A DNA stretch of 64,000 nucleotides from Alloprevotella tannerae ATCC 51259 (GCF_000159995.1 NZ_GG700643.1:277291-341290); one strand, 5' to 3'; shown: positions 1 through 8,818, counted from the first letter of the stretch. Numbers and translations: made by a program. The notes: a model not told the origin generated them from the sequence alone.

Positions 1-1
1 T

Positions 2-1267
2 GGCATAGGATCAGAAGTTAAACCTGATCAATTTCCTAACTCCTTCGACTATCGTCTCTATTTGCTTGATCTCGCTACGAAGCAGGTACGCCCCATTTTG
101 AAGAACTTTAAGCCTAGCGTTAATAGAGTTAATTGGGCTACGGGTGATAAGAACATCTACTTCTCGGCCGACGATGGTTTTGATATTTCCTATTTCAAAT
201 TAAATCCTCAGACAGAGAAGGTAATAAAATTCTCCCTTCCCGTTACTTGTCTCGGAAGCTGTGGCCTGTCTTACAATGAAGCGCAACCGCGCCTCTTCTT
301 TACCGGACAGACCGACCATAGCGCAAGAGAGATGTTCTTGGCGTCATTAAAAGATGCTAAGCCGGCCGCAACTCGAATCGGCAATATCGATTTTGCTAAA
401 ATGATGAAGGATGTAGCCCTTCCTGCTTGTAAAGACTGGTCGTTTAAGACAGAGCGAGGCGATACAATCAAAGGCTTCTATTATGTGCCGGCTAATTTTG
501 ATCCCAATAAGAAGTATCCGATGATTGTCTATTATTATGGTGGTTGCACGCCGACTACAAAGCAGTTAGAGTATGTCTATCCTGTAGCTGACTTTGCTAA
601 TCAGGGCTATGTGGCTTACGTAGTAGAGCCCAGTGGCGCCATAGGTTTTGGGCAAGAGTTTGCGGCACGTCACGTTAATACTTGGGGTGACGAGAGTTCT
701 GACGATATTATTCAAGGCGTAAAAGCCTTCCTAAAAGCCCATCCCTTTGTTGACAAGTCTCGTATTGGTTGCATCGGTGCCTCTTATGGAGGTTTTATGA
801 CGCAATATCTACAAACAAAAACGGATATCTTTGCTTGTGGAATTAGTCATGCCGGTATCAGTGATATTGGTGCTTATTGGGGTGGTGGCTATTGGGGCTA
901 TTCTTATGGTGAGACTGCTGAGTATGGAAGTTTCCCTTGGAATAATCCTGATTTGTTTGTAAAGCATTCTCCTTTGTACAATGCTGATAAGATTCATACA
1001 CCGCTCTTATTGTTGCATGGTACGGTTGATACAAACGTACCGACTGATCAAAGTCAGGCTATATTTACTGCTTTAAAGATTCTGGGGCGTCCCACAGCCT
1101 ATGTGGCCGTAGAAGATCAGAACCATTATATTGGCGACTTCACTAAGCGTAAAGCTTGGCAAGAAATCATCAATGCTTGGTTTGCGATGTGGTTAAAGCA
1201 AAAGCCTCTTTGGTGGAATACACTCTATCCGGGCGATGAATTTGATAAAACAAATACCACGAAATAA
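2..1267 (+). CDS. S9 family (prolyl oligopeptidase/DPP-type) peptidase, 5' truncated by window edge
   Basis: The reading frame is open from base 2, so the gene begins before the window; the TTG at 62 is only an internal codon. Counting residues from that TTG, the first ~110 look like the end of a beta-propeller domain and the rest is the alpha/beta-hydrolase domain of family S9. The catalytic triad is visible: Ser241 in GASYGG, Asp323 in HGTVDTNVP and His355 in QNHYI. Family members are exported or periplasmic serine peptidases that remove di- or tripeptides or cut small peptides, and asaccharolytic Bacteroidales use them for peptide feeding. The subfamily (DPP4, DPP5, PTP or other) cannot be fixed without the N-terminus. 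A strong terminator follows directly. Confidence 0.88.
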   Translation, partial: GIGSEVKPDQFPNSFDYRLYLLDLATKQVRPILKNFKPSVNRVNWATGDKNIYFSADDGFDISYFKLNPQTEKVIKFSLPVTCLGSCGLSYNEAQPRLFFTGQTDHSAREMFLASLKDAKPAATRIGNIDFAKMMKDVALPACKDWSFKTERGDTIKGFYYVPANFDPNKKYPMIVYYYGGCTPTTKQLEYVYPVADFANQGYVAYVVEPSGAIGFGQEFAARHVNTWGDESSDDIIQGVKAFLKAHPFVDKSRIGCIGASYGGFMTQYLQTKTDIFACGISHAGISDIGAYWGGGYWGYSYGETAEYGSFPWNNPDLFVKHSPLYNADKIHTPLLLLHGTVDTNVPTDQSQAIFTALKILGRPTAYVAVEDQNHYIGDFTKRKAWQEIINAWFAMWLKQKPLWWNTLYPGDEFDKTNTTK

Positions 1268-1294
1268 ATAAGGCCGTAAACTATAACTTAGACT

Positions 1295-1343
1295 AAAAGA
1301 GCGCTTAATTACTACAGATAGGAGTTAAGCGCTCTTTTTTTTG
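1295..1343. terminator. Intrinsic terminator after the S9 peptidase gene
   Basis: A 14-bp inverted repeat (AAAAGAGCGCTTAA and TTAAGCGCTCTTTT) with a 16-nt loop runs into eight T residues on the + strand. It begins 27 bp after the stop codon at 1267. Confidence 0.85.
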
Positions 1344-1762
1344 TTGTGTCTACATCTTCTGAACTAAAGTCTTACTTGTTTCTATTAAGCAGACATTATT
1401 GTTCTAATGACCGTATCGATACGATTAAAGCCTTCCGCACTCTCAAAGAGGTAATGTCCGCGAAAAACATGGCATCATATTTTTTCACTCTCTGTACTTT
1501 TTATGTTTTCTTCTTGCGGTTTTCAAAACAAATAATGCAGAAAAGCTAAGTGGAAAGGCGATTTTTTAGTTTTATTTTGCTCCGCGTGTCGCATATCAGC
1601 CTTTGACGGAGATCTTTAAAGCGATGAATCAGTGTGAAAGCAGGTAGAAAATCCTTCCCCTGAAAGAGCCTTTGAAAATAGAAAAAGAGGAAATAAAAAC
1701 GACTTTTACGACTAAGATTTTCGGAAAGTTGCTATCGGAGAACCCGCCTCCGCATCCTCGCT

Positions 1763-1872
1763 AAACTTTCACCTATGATCGTTGAAACTCTCCTATAAGA
1801 CAATTTTAATTTGCCTATAAGACCGTTTAAACTTTCCTATAAGACAATTTTTCCGATCATAGGTGAAAGTTT
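1763..1872. repeat. Family C intergenic array: five 22-bp units with perfect 19-bp inverted ends
   Basis: The array is exactly 110 bp (5 x 22). CCTATAAGAC starts at 1792, 1814 and 1836, a strict 22-bp period. The outer ends AAACTTTCACCTATGATCG (1763-1781) and its exact reverse complement (1854-1872) are a perfect 19-bp inverted repeat. The array sits between the S9 terminator and the HU terminator, in a convergent gap. The rest of the gap (1344-1762 and 1873-1925) shows no convincing gene; a 67-codon ORF at 1346-1549 has no supporting feature. Confidence 0.85.
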
Positions 1873-1925
1873 GCCCGAAACCTATCCTTGCATACACGGA
1901 AAACAACCCTTTTTCAACAAGACAC

Positions 1926-1964
1926 GAAAAAGCCGCGCCCCCGAAACCGGAAACGCGGCCTTTG
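1926..1964 (-). terminator. Intrinsic terminator of the HU-related gene
   Basis: Read on the minus strand, a hairpin with arms GGCCGCG/CGCGGCT around a GC-rich loop is followed by TTTTTC. It lies about 45 bp beyond the HU stop codon. Confidence 0.75.
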
Positions 1965-2009
1965 TTAAATGTAATTTTTTGCCGGCACTAAGCTGTGCCT
2001 TAATCCCAC

Positions 2010-2420
2010 TTACTTCGCATTCCGGATATCGTCCTGCGCACCGAAGATTAAGTTGCGCTTGTCAAGAGCTAAGCGCATCGCACTGCTTTTCGTAAACCTT
2101 ACGCTCACGCGTTTAATGAGATTTGCACCTTTTTCCTTGGCCTCTTTCGCCGTCGACGCGCCCTCGCCGTGCATCGTCAGGCGAAAAGAACCGAGGTCTC
2201 CTAAGCGAACCGAATTACCGTCCGCAAGTGTTTGGAGAATCTCATATTGCAGGGCATCCAACACCGCCTTAACAGAGGCAGAAGATACGCCCGAACGCTT
2301 CTCGATGCGCCCGACAATCGTGCGCAACATTACGGGCACGCCCGGCGCCATCTGCGGATAAAATTTCACTTGATCTCTCTTGAGCGGATTTTTCTTCGCC
2401 CTAATAACGAATTTAATCAT
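2010..2420 (-). CDS. HU-family (HU-related) DNA-binding protein
   Basis: This 136-residue protein matches the HU-related family that is expanded in Bacteroidales. Residues ~30-105 hold the HU/IHF fold, with the helical segment VSSASVKAVLDALQYEILQTLADG and the strand region RLGDLGSFRLTM that leads into the DNA-binding arm. A basic segment follows (LIKRVSVRFTKSS). HU proteins bend and compact DNA with little sequence specificity. The gene has its own well-formed promoter on the minus strand (-33 CAAA at 2508-2511, -7 at 2481-2488, read as complement) and its own terminator, so it is a single-gene unit. Its position next to a 22-bp periodic array is suggestive, but nothing links the two. Confidence 0.85.
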   Translation of the reverse strand: MIKFVIRAKKNPLKRDQVKFYPQMAPGVPVMLRTIVGRIEKRSGVSSASVKAVLDALQYEILQTLADGNSVRLGDLGSFRLTMHGEGASTAKEAKEKGANLIKRVSVRFTKSSAMRLALDKRNLIFGAQDDIRNAK

Positions 2421-2480
2421 TGTGGTATAGATTTAATTGGTGAATAATTGAATCAAGAGCGCTCCTCGCCCTTGCGTATG

Positions 2481-2511
2481 CAAAGGTAAGCATTTCCGCC
2501 GAGCCGGCAAA
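2481..2511 (-). promoter_or_regulatory. Bacteroidota-type promoter of the HU-related gene
   Basis: On the minus strand TTTG (2508-2511) is followed after 19 bp by TACCTTTG (2481-2488), matching TTTG-N19-TAnnTTTG. The predicted 5' leader is about 50-60 nt. Confidence 0.75.
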
Positions 2512-2554
2512 ACGCGCAATAATCGCTTGATTATAAGCTGATATGCGGATGATT

Positions 2555-2665
2555 TTGAAAGACCAACCCTAAGGGGTTGCCCTTTTGCGGCGAACTATGT
2601 CAGGGTTGTCGCTTCGCTCCAACGCCTGCCCTGCCAAAAGACTAAGCCTAAGGGCTTGTTGTTGC
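2555..2665. other. Hairpin-rich spacer between HU gene and mltG
   Basis: The 477-bp gap 2421-2897 holds the two divergent promoters and, between them, two small dyads sharing the core TAAG: CAACCC-TAAG-GGGTTG (2564-2579) and AAGCC-TAAG-GGCTT (2644-2657). Between these lies GTTG-N11-CAAC. There is no 21/22-bp period, so I do not group it with the arrays. No gene is visible in the gap. Confidence 0.4.
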
Positions 2666-2843
2666 ACTTTTTGATAATAAGTTGTTATCTTGTTATCTTC
2701 ATCGAGAGAAGGCTATATTTAGTTGCGTATTGGATAAACAATTACACAATCATACCGACTCGCGTTAAATAATAACAATAGTGGAGTCTTCAACTAACAT
2801 TGACATGTGCTTAAAGGAAATCCTGTAAAAATAGGTGAGGAGT

Positions 2844-2874
2844 TTTGCTCTTTTCTTGAGTTAGCGTACTTTTG
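2844..2874 (+). promoter_or_regulatory. Promoter of mltG
   Basis: TTTG (2844-2847), 19 bp, then TACTTTTG (2867-2874). Transcription should start near 2880, giving a leader of under 20 nt before the ATG at 2898. Confidence 0.75.
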
Positions 2875-2897
2875 CAGACAGTAAAAAAGTAGAGAAA

Positions 2898-3905
2898 ATG
2901 AAACGTAACTATCGGTATATAATATTGTCTGTACTCGTCGGTTTAATTGTCGTTGCGTATTGGATGTTGTTTGCAGATTTTTCTTTGAAGAAGGATGCTT
3001 ATATCTTTGTTGATGCTGACGACACGGCCGATTCTGTTTATGTGAAGTTAGATCGTGTAGCAGCACCCGGGCATTTTCTTAGTTTTAAGACCTTGTCGGC
3101 AGTGATGGGTTATCGTAAGCATATTCGTCATGGGCGGTATACGCTTACGGGTGTGGGTACTTTGCAATTGTTTCGTAATATGCGCAATGGGAAGCAAGGG
3201 CCTGTGGCTTTTGTCGTCCCCATTGTGCGTACATCCAACGATTTGGCAGGTAAATTGGGGCAGTCGTTTGAGACTGATTCCGCAACCTTCGCACGTGCCT
3301 TTCACGATCCCGCCTTTTGCGCTAAATATGGTGTAGATACAGCCACGATTATCGCACTTTTTATTCCGAATACTTATGAGTTGTATTGGAGTACCACGCC
3401 GGAGCAACTGATGACAAGGATGAAGAAAGAGTATGACAATTATTGGACTCCGAAGCGTAAGGCTTTAGCTAAGAAGAACGGGCTTACTCCGCTGCAAGTA
3501 ATGACTTTGGCTTCAATAGTGGAGCAAGAGACGAACGACAATAAGGAGAAACCAATGGTTGCCGGTATGTATTTGAATCGCTATAAAAAAGGTATGCGTT
3601 TGCAGGCTGATCCTACGGTGAAGTATGCGACGGGTAAATTTTACCTGCATCGTATCGCGGGCGACATTCTCTTTACTGATAGTCCTTACAATACCTATAA
3701 ATATGCAGGGTTTCCTCCAGGGCCGATTTGCATCCCGAGTATCGCGAGCATTAAGTCGGTACTCAATTATGCACACCACAACTATTTCTATATGTGTGCG
3801 AAAGAGGATTTCTCCGGATCACATAACTTCGCCGAAACTTATGAAGAGCATCAAGTCAATGCCCAAAAATATGCGGAGGCGTTGAATGCGAGAGGAATCA
3901 AATAA
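2898..3905 (+). CDS. mltG: Endolytic murein transglycosylase MltG (YceG family)
   Basis: MltG cleaves nascent peptidoglycan strands at the inner membrane and ends glycan chain growth. The 335-residue protein has one N-terminal membrane anchor (residues ~7-26) and a YceG domain. The catalytic glutamate is in SIVEQET (Glu209), followed by MYLNRYKKGMRLQADPTVKYA and the C-terminal YKYAGFPPGPICIPS signature, all typical of the family. Length is normal. It is a single-gene unit with its own promoter and ends at a convergent hairpin. Confidence 0.95.
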   Translation: MKRNYRYIILSVLVGLIVVAYWMLFADFSLKKDAYIFVDADDTADSVYVKLDRVAAPGHFLSFKTLSAVMGYRKHIRHGRYTLTGVGTLQLFRNMRNGKQGPVAFVVPIVRTSNDLAGKLGQSFETDSATFARAFHDPAFCAKYGVDTATIIALFIPNTYELYWSTTPEQLMTRMKKEYDNYWTPKRKALAKKNGLTPLQVMTLASIVEQETNDNKEKPMVAGMYLNRYKKGMRLQADPTVKYATGKFYLHRIAGDILFTDSPYNTYKYAGFPPGPICIPSIASIKSVLNYAHHNYFYMCAKEDFSGSHNFAETYEEHQVNAQKYAEALNARGIK

Positions 3906-3920
3906 AGACTTTGGTAAAGA

Positions 3921-3968
3921 AAACTCAAGCGCTCCTTGCGAAGAACTATTCGCAAGGAGCGCTTGAGC
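3921..3968 (-). terminator. Perfect 19-bp hairpin between convergent mltG and lipoprotein genes
   Basis: CTCAAGCGCTCCTTGCGAA (3925-3943) pairs perfectly with 3950-3968 across a 6-nt loop. On the minus strand it is followed by TTTTCTTT, so it fits best as the terminator of the lipoprotein gene, and it may stop mltG transcription as well. There is no T tract on the + strand. Confidence 0.7.
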
Positions 3969-4028
3969 TGTTATAGCTGAAAGTTTATTTGTGTGCCGGT
4001 TGAGCAGCCAAGGCCGCGCCTCTGCTAC

Positions 4029-4478
4029 CTACTTCTTAGCTTCAGACAAACTATAGCCGGATTGTCGGTATAGCTGAACGAGGATGCGGTAGCGCTGGTT
4101 ATACAGATTGTCTACACAATCAAAAGCCAAAACATCGAAGGACCTTTGCGTGATATAGATGGATATGCTGTTGTTGTGGTTACTCGGATCAAAACTTAGC
4201 GTAAGTCTATCGCCTCTTAAGTTCCAAAAACCATATTGCCTACCACTGAATGTCTCTATATAAAACTCTGAGGAGGTGCTGCCGAAGACGAGTAAATTTC
4301 CTATCCTAAACGGACAGTTTCCCGGGTTTTGTTCTTCTATGTTGATTACCCGCCAAGCTGTTTCTCTCAATGGGTTGCGCTGAAACCAAATATCTTCTTC
4401 GCAGCTACTGAAAAATAAGAGCGGGCAGAGGAGCAATAAACTGCAGAGGAGTCTTGATGCGGATGCGATTCTTTTCAT
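4029..4478 (-). CDS. Predicted lipoprotein of unknown function
   Basis: This 149-residue protein has a basic start, a leucine-rich hydrophobic stretch and a lipobox-like LFFSSC ending at about residue 26, so it is probably a lipoprotein. The mature part is small and rich in beta-type residues (WRVINIEEQN, YGFWNLRGDRLTLSF), which recalls the lipocalin-like calyx proteins common in Bacteroidales. I see no motif that fixes a function. It is a single gene ending at the perfect hairpin at 3921-3968. Confidence 0.6.
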   Translation of the reverse strand: MKRIASASRLLCSLLLLCPLLFFSSCEEDIWFQRNPLRETAWRVINIEEQNPGNCPFRIGNLLVFGSTSSEFYIETFSGRQYGFWNLRGDRLTLSFDPSNHNNSISIYITQRSFDVLAFDCVDNLYNQRYRILVQLYRQSGYSLSEAKK

Positions 4479-4585
4479 ATGCTTATCTTTACAAATTTAT
4501 CTTGTTTTGCGACCAAAAATATAGAATTGGTCATATTTCAGATTCAAAGTTATGATAAGCAGATCAAATAGAAAAGAAATCAGCA

Positions 4586-4624
4586 TAAAAAATCCCCATA
4601 TCAACCATAAGGAGATATAGGGAT
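4586..4624 (-). terminator. Terminator of the tRNA-Arg pair
   Basis: On the minus strand ATCCCTATATC pairs with GATATGGGGAT (one G-U) and is followed by six T residues, immediately after the second tRNA gene. Confidence 0.8.
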
Positions 4625-4632
4625 GAATGGAG

Positions 4633-4706
4633 TGACTCGCATAGGATTCAAACCTATAACCTTCTGATCCGTAGTCAGATGCTCTATTCAGTTGAGCTAG
4701 CGAGCC
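4633..4706 (-). tRNA. tRNA-Arg(ACG), copy 2 in the transcript
   Basis: A 74-nt cloverleaf: acceptor GGCTCGC/GCGAGTC, D-stem GCTC/GAGC, anticodon stem TCTGA/TCAGA with loop CTACGGA (anticodon ACG), T-stem ATAGG/CCTAT. CCA is not encoded. It is identical to the copy at 4718-4791. Position 19 is A and position 56 is U, replacing the usual G19-C56 tertiary pair with a compensated A-U. Confidence 0.96.
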
Positions 4707-4717
4707 AAACGTCAGAG

Positions 4718-4791
4718 TGACTCGCATAGGATTCAAACCTATAACCTTCTGATCCGTAGTCAGATGCTCTATTCAGTTGAGCTAGCGAGCC
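4718..4791 (-). tRNA. tRNA-Arg(ACG), copy 1 in the transcript
   Basis: Identical over all 74 nt to the copy at 4633-4706, with an 11-bp spacer between them, giving an 85-bp direct repeat. The shared promoter and terminator imply one dicistronic precursor. The ACG anticodon needs A34-to-inosine editing by TadA to read the CGN codons. Confidence 0.96.
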
Positions 4792-4813
4792 AATTCTTTC
4801 CGAATTGCGACTG

Positions 4814-4844
4814 CAAAAGTAGGGATTCTTTAGAGAATGAACAA
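4814..4844 (-). promoter_or_regulatory. Promoter of the tandem tRNA-Arg genes
   Basis: On the minus strand TTGT (4841-4844), 19 bp, then TACTTTTG (4814-4821), about 22 bp before the mature tRNA start. Confidence 0.7.
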
Positions 4845-4973
4845 GCGTTTAGCAGAAAAAAATAGCGCTTGGTTTGATATTGTCCTGAAAGTACAGATTA
4901 ACGGCAAATGTATCACGCGCTTATGGCTAAAATTCGTTCTCTCCTTCTATTGCTTTAATTCATTATAAGATTG

Positions 4974-5804
4974 TTATAAGCCACGCTCGGTGAGGAGCTG
5001 ATCCATTTCTATTTGTAGCTCGTGTGCTTTCTCACCGGCTACGGTAGCAAAGCGTGAGGATGAGTCTGCGTAAATAATGCCGCGGGAAGAATTGATAAGC
5101 AGACCGCATTCTTCATTCGTCATTCCATAACGACAAACTTCAGCAAGTGATCCTCCCTGAGCGCCAACTCCGGGTACGAGCAAGAAATGATGCGGGACAA
5201 TCTCGCGAATATGTTTGAAAAAATCGCCTTTTGTTGCGCCTACAACATACATCATCTGCTCGCTATCTGCCCATTGCTGGCTCGTTTTCAGAACTTTCTC
5301 ATACAAAGCCTCGCCATCAGCCAGCGTTTGTTGTTGGAAATCTGCCGATCCTTTGTTGCTCGTCAGTGCCAACAAGACTACCCACTTATTTTTATAGGGT
5401 AGGAAAGGGGCAACGCTGTCTTCGCCCATATAAGGTGCGACGGTTAGTGCGTCTACGTTGAGGTCTTCAAAGAAAGCACGCGCATACATCGCCGAAGTGT
5501 TGCCTATATCGCCTCGCTTCGCGTCGGCAATGATTAGATGTTCAGGATAATTGGTGCGCAAGTACTCCACTGTGGCTTCAAAGGCCGTCCAACCGGCCAC
5601 GCCAAAGCATTCATAAAAGGCTAAATTGGGCTTGTAAGCCACGCAATAGGGAGCTGTGGCGTCGATGATCGCTTTGTTGAATGCAAATATGGGGTCTGGC
5701 ATATCTAAAATATGTGCTGGCACTTTTTTTAGGTCGGTGTCCAAACCCACACAGAGGAAGGTGCGCCGTTTGCGTATGATATCGACTAATTGTTGTTTGT
5801 TCAT
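4974..5804 (-). CDS. pyrF: Orotidine 5'-phosphate decarboxylase
   Basis: Catalyses OMP to UMP, the last step of de novo pyrimidine synthesis. The 276-residue length and the [14 protein letters not shown] start fit the longer subgroup of the family (~270 aa, as in mycobacteria and Bacteroidota). The catalytic DxKxxD motif is present as Asp94-Lys96-Asp99 in [13 protein letters not shown], and VPGVGAQGG near residue 215 is the phosphate-binding loop. It is the last gene of the purM-prfA-pyrF run, 62 bp after prfA. Confidence 0.96.
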   Translation of the reverse strand: MNKQQLVDIIRKRRTFLCVGLDTDLKKVPAHILDMPDPIFAFNKAIIDATAPYCVAYKPNLAFYECFGVAGWTAFEATVEYLRTNYPEHLIIADAKRGDIGNTSAMYARAFFEDLNVDALTVAPYMGEDSVAPFLPYKNKWVVLLALTSNKGSADFQQQTLADGEALYEKVLKTSQQWADSEQMMYVVGATKGDFFKHIREIVPHHFLLVPGVGAQGGSLAEVCRYGMTNEECGLLINSSRGIIYADSSSRFATVAGEKAHELQIEMDQLLTERGL

Positions 5805-5866
5805 TGAGATATACTTTTCGGTTTGTTGTTTAATTACTGAGGAATTTACCGGTAGAGACTTGCTGC

Positions 5867-6982
5867 TTATAGTTCGGCTTCCTTCATTCGCTCTGCATTT
5901 TCTGCCACCATCAATTGATCAATGCAGTCTTGGATATCGCCATCTACAAAGGCGGGGAGATTATATATGGTATAATTGATGCGGTGGTCTGTAATGCGGC
6001 CCTGCGGATAGTTGTAAGTGCGAATCTTTGCGCTTCTATCGCCTGTCGAAACTAAAGTTTTGCGCCGATTGGCTATATCGTCTACGTATTTTTGATGCTC
6101 TTTGTCATAGATAAATGTGCGCAAGCGGGCCAAAGCTCGCTCCTTGTTCTTCGGTTGGTCGCGCGTCTCCGTACATTCTATCAATATTTCTTCCGTCTCT
6201 CCGGTATTTGGATTCTTCCAATCATAGCGTAGGCGCACACCGGACTCTACTTTGTTGACGTTCTGCCCGCCTGCGCCGCTCGAACGGAAGGTTTCCCATC
6301 GAATTTCTCCTTCGTGAATTTCAACATCGAAAGCTTCCGCCTCAGGAAGTACGGCTACCGTTGCCGCCGAAGTGTGTACGCGTCCTTGCGTTTCCGTAGC
6401 CGGTACACGTTGTACGCGATGTACACCGCTCTCATACTTTAATGTGCCGTAAACATCCGCTCCTGTGACGGAGGCAACGACTTCTTTGAAACCGCCGACG
6501 GCACCTTCGTTAGCTGAAGATACTTCAAATTTCCAACCTTTGCTCTCGCAAAATTTCGCATACATACGAAAGAGATCGCCGGCAAAGAGAGCAGCTTCAT
6601 CGCCTCCGGTTCCGGCACGTATTTCTAAGATTGCATTTTTCCCATCTTCGGGATCTTTCGGCACAAGCATCAATTTTATCTGCTCTTCACAAGTCGGGAT
6701 TTCCGCTTCGCACGCAGCTACTTCTTCGCGAGCCAATTCTTTGAGTTCCGCATCCGTTTCCGTTAACAGCAGATTCTTGCTTTCTTGCAAATTAGACAAG
6801 AGTTCTGCATAGCGTTTGCGAGCTTGCATCAAGTCTTCCAGCTCTTTGTACTCTTTTGTCAGGCGCACGTAGCGCGTTTGATCAGCTATGACTGAAGGAT
6901 CTGTGATTAACGTGGAAACTTCTTCAAACCGACTGCGCAGGCCGTCAAGTTTTTCTAAGAGCGTATTTGTGGTTACTGCCAT
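5867..6982 (-). CDS. prfA: Peptide chain release factor 1
   Basis: Reads UAA and UAG in the ribosomal A site and triggers peptide release. The protein has 371 residues. The tripeptide that defines stop-codon choice is PAT (194-196), which marks RF1 rather than RF2. The catalytic GGQ is at 238-240 in [11 protein letters not shown]. It lies 35 bp downstream of purM and upstream of pyrF, an unrelated-function operon of a kind seen in other Bacteroidales. Confidence 0.97.
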   Translation of the reverse strand: MAVTTNTLLEKLDGLRSRFEEVSTLITDPSVIADQTRYVRLTKEYKELEDLMQARKRYAELLSNLQESKNLLLTETDAELKELAREEVAACEAEIPTCEEQIKLMLVPKDPEDGKNAILEIRAGTGGDEAALFAGDLFRMYAKFCESKGWKFEVSSANEGAVGGFKEVVASVTGADVYGTLKYESGVHRVQRVPATETQGRVHTSAATVAVLPEAEAFDVEIHEGEIRWETFRSSGAGGQNVNKVESGVRLRYDWKNPNTGETEEILIECTETRDQPKNKERALARLRTFIYDKEHQKYVDDIANRRKTLVSTGDRSAKIRTYNYPQGRITDHRINYTIYNLPAFVDGDIQDCIDQLMVAENAERMKEAEL

Positions 6983-7017
6983 TTTCTAAGTGTTGCACAA
7001 GATATAGTGCGTGAGTC

Positions 7018-8187
7018 TTAATAATTAAATTCGCCAAATTCGCTTCGAATCGTCAATGAGCGCTTTCCCTCTTCAATTCTGCCGACGATTTGTGCATCGA
7101 TATTAAAGTCTTTTGCCGTGCTGATGACTTCTTCGGCCTTTTCCGGTGCAACGTAAATCTCCATTCTATGCCCCATATTAAAGACTTTATACATCTCTTG
7201 CCAATCTGTGCCGCTTTGTGCTTGGATTATACGGAACAAAGGAGGCAAGGGGAACATATTATCTTTGATTACACGGCAATTTTCACCAACAAAATGGAGC
7301 ACTTTTGTCTGTGCGCCGCCGGTGCAATGTACCATTCCGTGAATCTCTGCCCGCATTTTCTCCAACAGACGTTTGATTACCGGCGCATAAGTACGGGTTG
7401 GCGATAAAACCAATTGGCCCGCCGTGAGCGGCGTGTCGGGAATCGGATCCAAAAGCTGGTAGATGCCGCTATAAACAAGTTCTTGCGGAACGTCGTGGTT
7501 GTAAGTTTCGGGGTATTTCTTCGCGAGATCTTTTGCGAAAACGTCGTGACGTGCCGAGGTGAGCCCATTGCTGCCCATCCCGCCATTGTATTTCGTCTCG
7601 TAGGTCGCTTGTCCGAATGAGGCTAAGCCGACAATCACATCGCCGGGGCGGATGTTCGCATTATCAATAACTTCTGAGCGCTTCATACGGCAGGTTACCG
7701 TGCTATCCACTATGATTGTGCGCACCAAATCACCCACATCGGCCGTTTCGCCTCCCGTGGCGTAAATACCAATGCCCATTTCGCGCAGTTGCTGTAAGAG
7801 TTCGTCCGTACCATTTATGATGGCTGAGATAACGTCTCCCGGAATCAGCATCTTATTGCGCCCGATAGTTGAACTTACTAAGATATTGTCGACTGCTCCG
7901 ACGCAAAGCAAATCGTCGGTATTCATAATCAGCGCGTCTTGGGCTATGCCTTTCCAGACGGAGAGGTCACCCGTCTCTTTCCAGTACGCATAAGCCAAGC
8001 TCGACTTCGTGCCGGCGCCATCGGCGTGCATAATATTGCAATACTCCGGGTCGCCGCCCAAAATGTCGGGAATGATTTTGCAAAAAGCTTGTGAGAAAAT
8101 CCCTTTATCAATGTTTTTAATGGCGTTGTGCACGTCTTCTTTCATTGCGCTAACGCCACGCATCATATAGCGTTGTTTTGGATCCAT
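7018..8187 (-). CDS. purM: Phosphoribosylformylglycinamidine cyclo-ligase (AIR synthetase)
   Basis: Converts FGAM to AIR with ATP in purine synthesis. The 389-residue protein carries the ATP-binding DGAGTKS (about residues 56-62) and GGETADVGD characteristic of the AIRS/PurM superfamily. It is somewhat longer than the ~345-residue enterobacterial enzyme, as in other Bacteroidota. It lies 28 bp after lemA and 35 bp before prfA, so it is probably co-transcribed with both. Confidence 0.95.
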   Translation of the reverse strand: MDPKQRYMMRGVSAMKEDVHNAIKNIDKGIFSQAFCKIIPDILGGDPEYCNIMHADGAGTKSSLAYAYWKETGDLSVWKGIAQDALIMNTDDLLCVGAVDNILVSSTIGRNKMLIPGDVISAIINGTDELLQQLREMGIGIYATGGETADVGDLVRTIIVDSTVTCRMKRSEVIDNANIRPGDVIVGLASFGQATYETKYNGGMGSNGLTSARHDVFAKDLAKKYPETYNHDVPQELVYSGIYQLLDPIPDTPLTAGQLVLSPTRTYAPVIKRLLEKMRAEIHGMVHCTGGAQTKVLHFVGENCRVIKDNMFPLPPLFRIIQAQSGTDWQEMYKVFNMGHRMEIYVAPEKAEEVISTAKDFNIDAQIVGRIEEGKRSLTIRSEFGEFNY

Positions 8188-8215
8188 AATAAGGAGATAT
8201 GTATTTTACCGCTAC

Positions 8216-8818
8216 TTATTCAAAGTTGACAGTCGGTGCGTTTTGTGCGTTTTCTGCAGCTTCAAATTTTGCTTTAGGAGCAAAGCCAAACATTTTAGCT
8301 ACGATGTTTCCCGGGAATTTTCGTACTGATATATTGTAGCCCTGCACAGCTTTGTTGTAACGCGTGCGGCTTTCTGAGATACGATTTTCTGTACCTTCCA
8401 ACTGCGCTTGCAGTTCGGAGAAGTTTTCATTGGCTTTTAAGTTAGGATAGCTCTCAGATACAGCCAAGAGTTTCCCAAGTGCTGCCGAGAGTTGTCCTTG
8501 TGCCTGTTGATACTGTTGCAATTTTTCCGGTGTTAGTCCGTCTGCGCTGACCGTAATCTGCGTAGCGCGGGCTCTTGCAGACACAACGGCTTCGAGCGTT
8601 TCTTTTTCGTGTTTTGCATAGCCTTTGACCACGTTCACCAGATTAGGGATGAGGTCGCTTCGGCGTTGATATTGAGTTTGCACGTTGCCCCAAGCAGTGG
8701 TGACAACTTCATCTTGTCCCACTAAACTATTGTATGTGGAAAAGGACCAAAAGACACAGATGAGTAGCAAGCCTCCTACGGCGAGGAGAATCAGATTTTT
8801 CTTGGATAATGATTTCAT
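8216..8818 (-). CDS. lemA: LemA family membrane protein
   Basis: A 200-residue protein with one N-terminal membrane helix (residues ~8-27), then the YNSLVGQDEVVTTAWGNVQTQYQ-type helical start of the LemA domain followed by RRSDLIPNLVNVVKGYA, the family signature. The soluble helical bundle should face the periplasm; the biochemical role is not established. LemA genes very often neighbour a TPM-domain gene, as here: the TPM gene is 71 bp upstream. Confidence 0.93.
   Translation of the reverse strand: MKSLSKKNLILLAVGGLLLICVFWSFSTYNSLVGQDEVVTTAWGNVQTQYQRRSDLIPNLVNVVKGYAKHEKETLEAVVSARARATQITVSADGLTPEKLQQYQQAQGQLSAALGKLLAVSESYPNLKANENFSELQAQLEGTENRISESRTRYNKAVQGYNISVRKFPGNIVAKMFGFAPKAKFEAAENAQNAPTVNFE

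Noticed and set aside
1346-1549. 67-codon ORF after the S9 terminator
   Set aside because: It has a non-ATG start, no promoter and no recognisable features, and lies in an AT-rich spacer.
4497-4736. ORF with LAQLNRASDYGSEGYRFESY
   Set aside because: It is the translated shadow of a tRNA-Arg gene; this type of peptide is a known annotation artefact over tRNAs.
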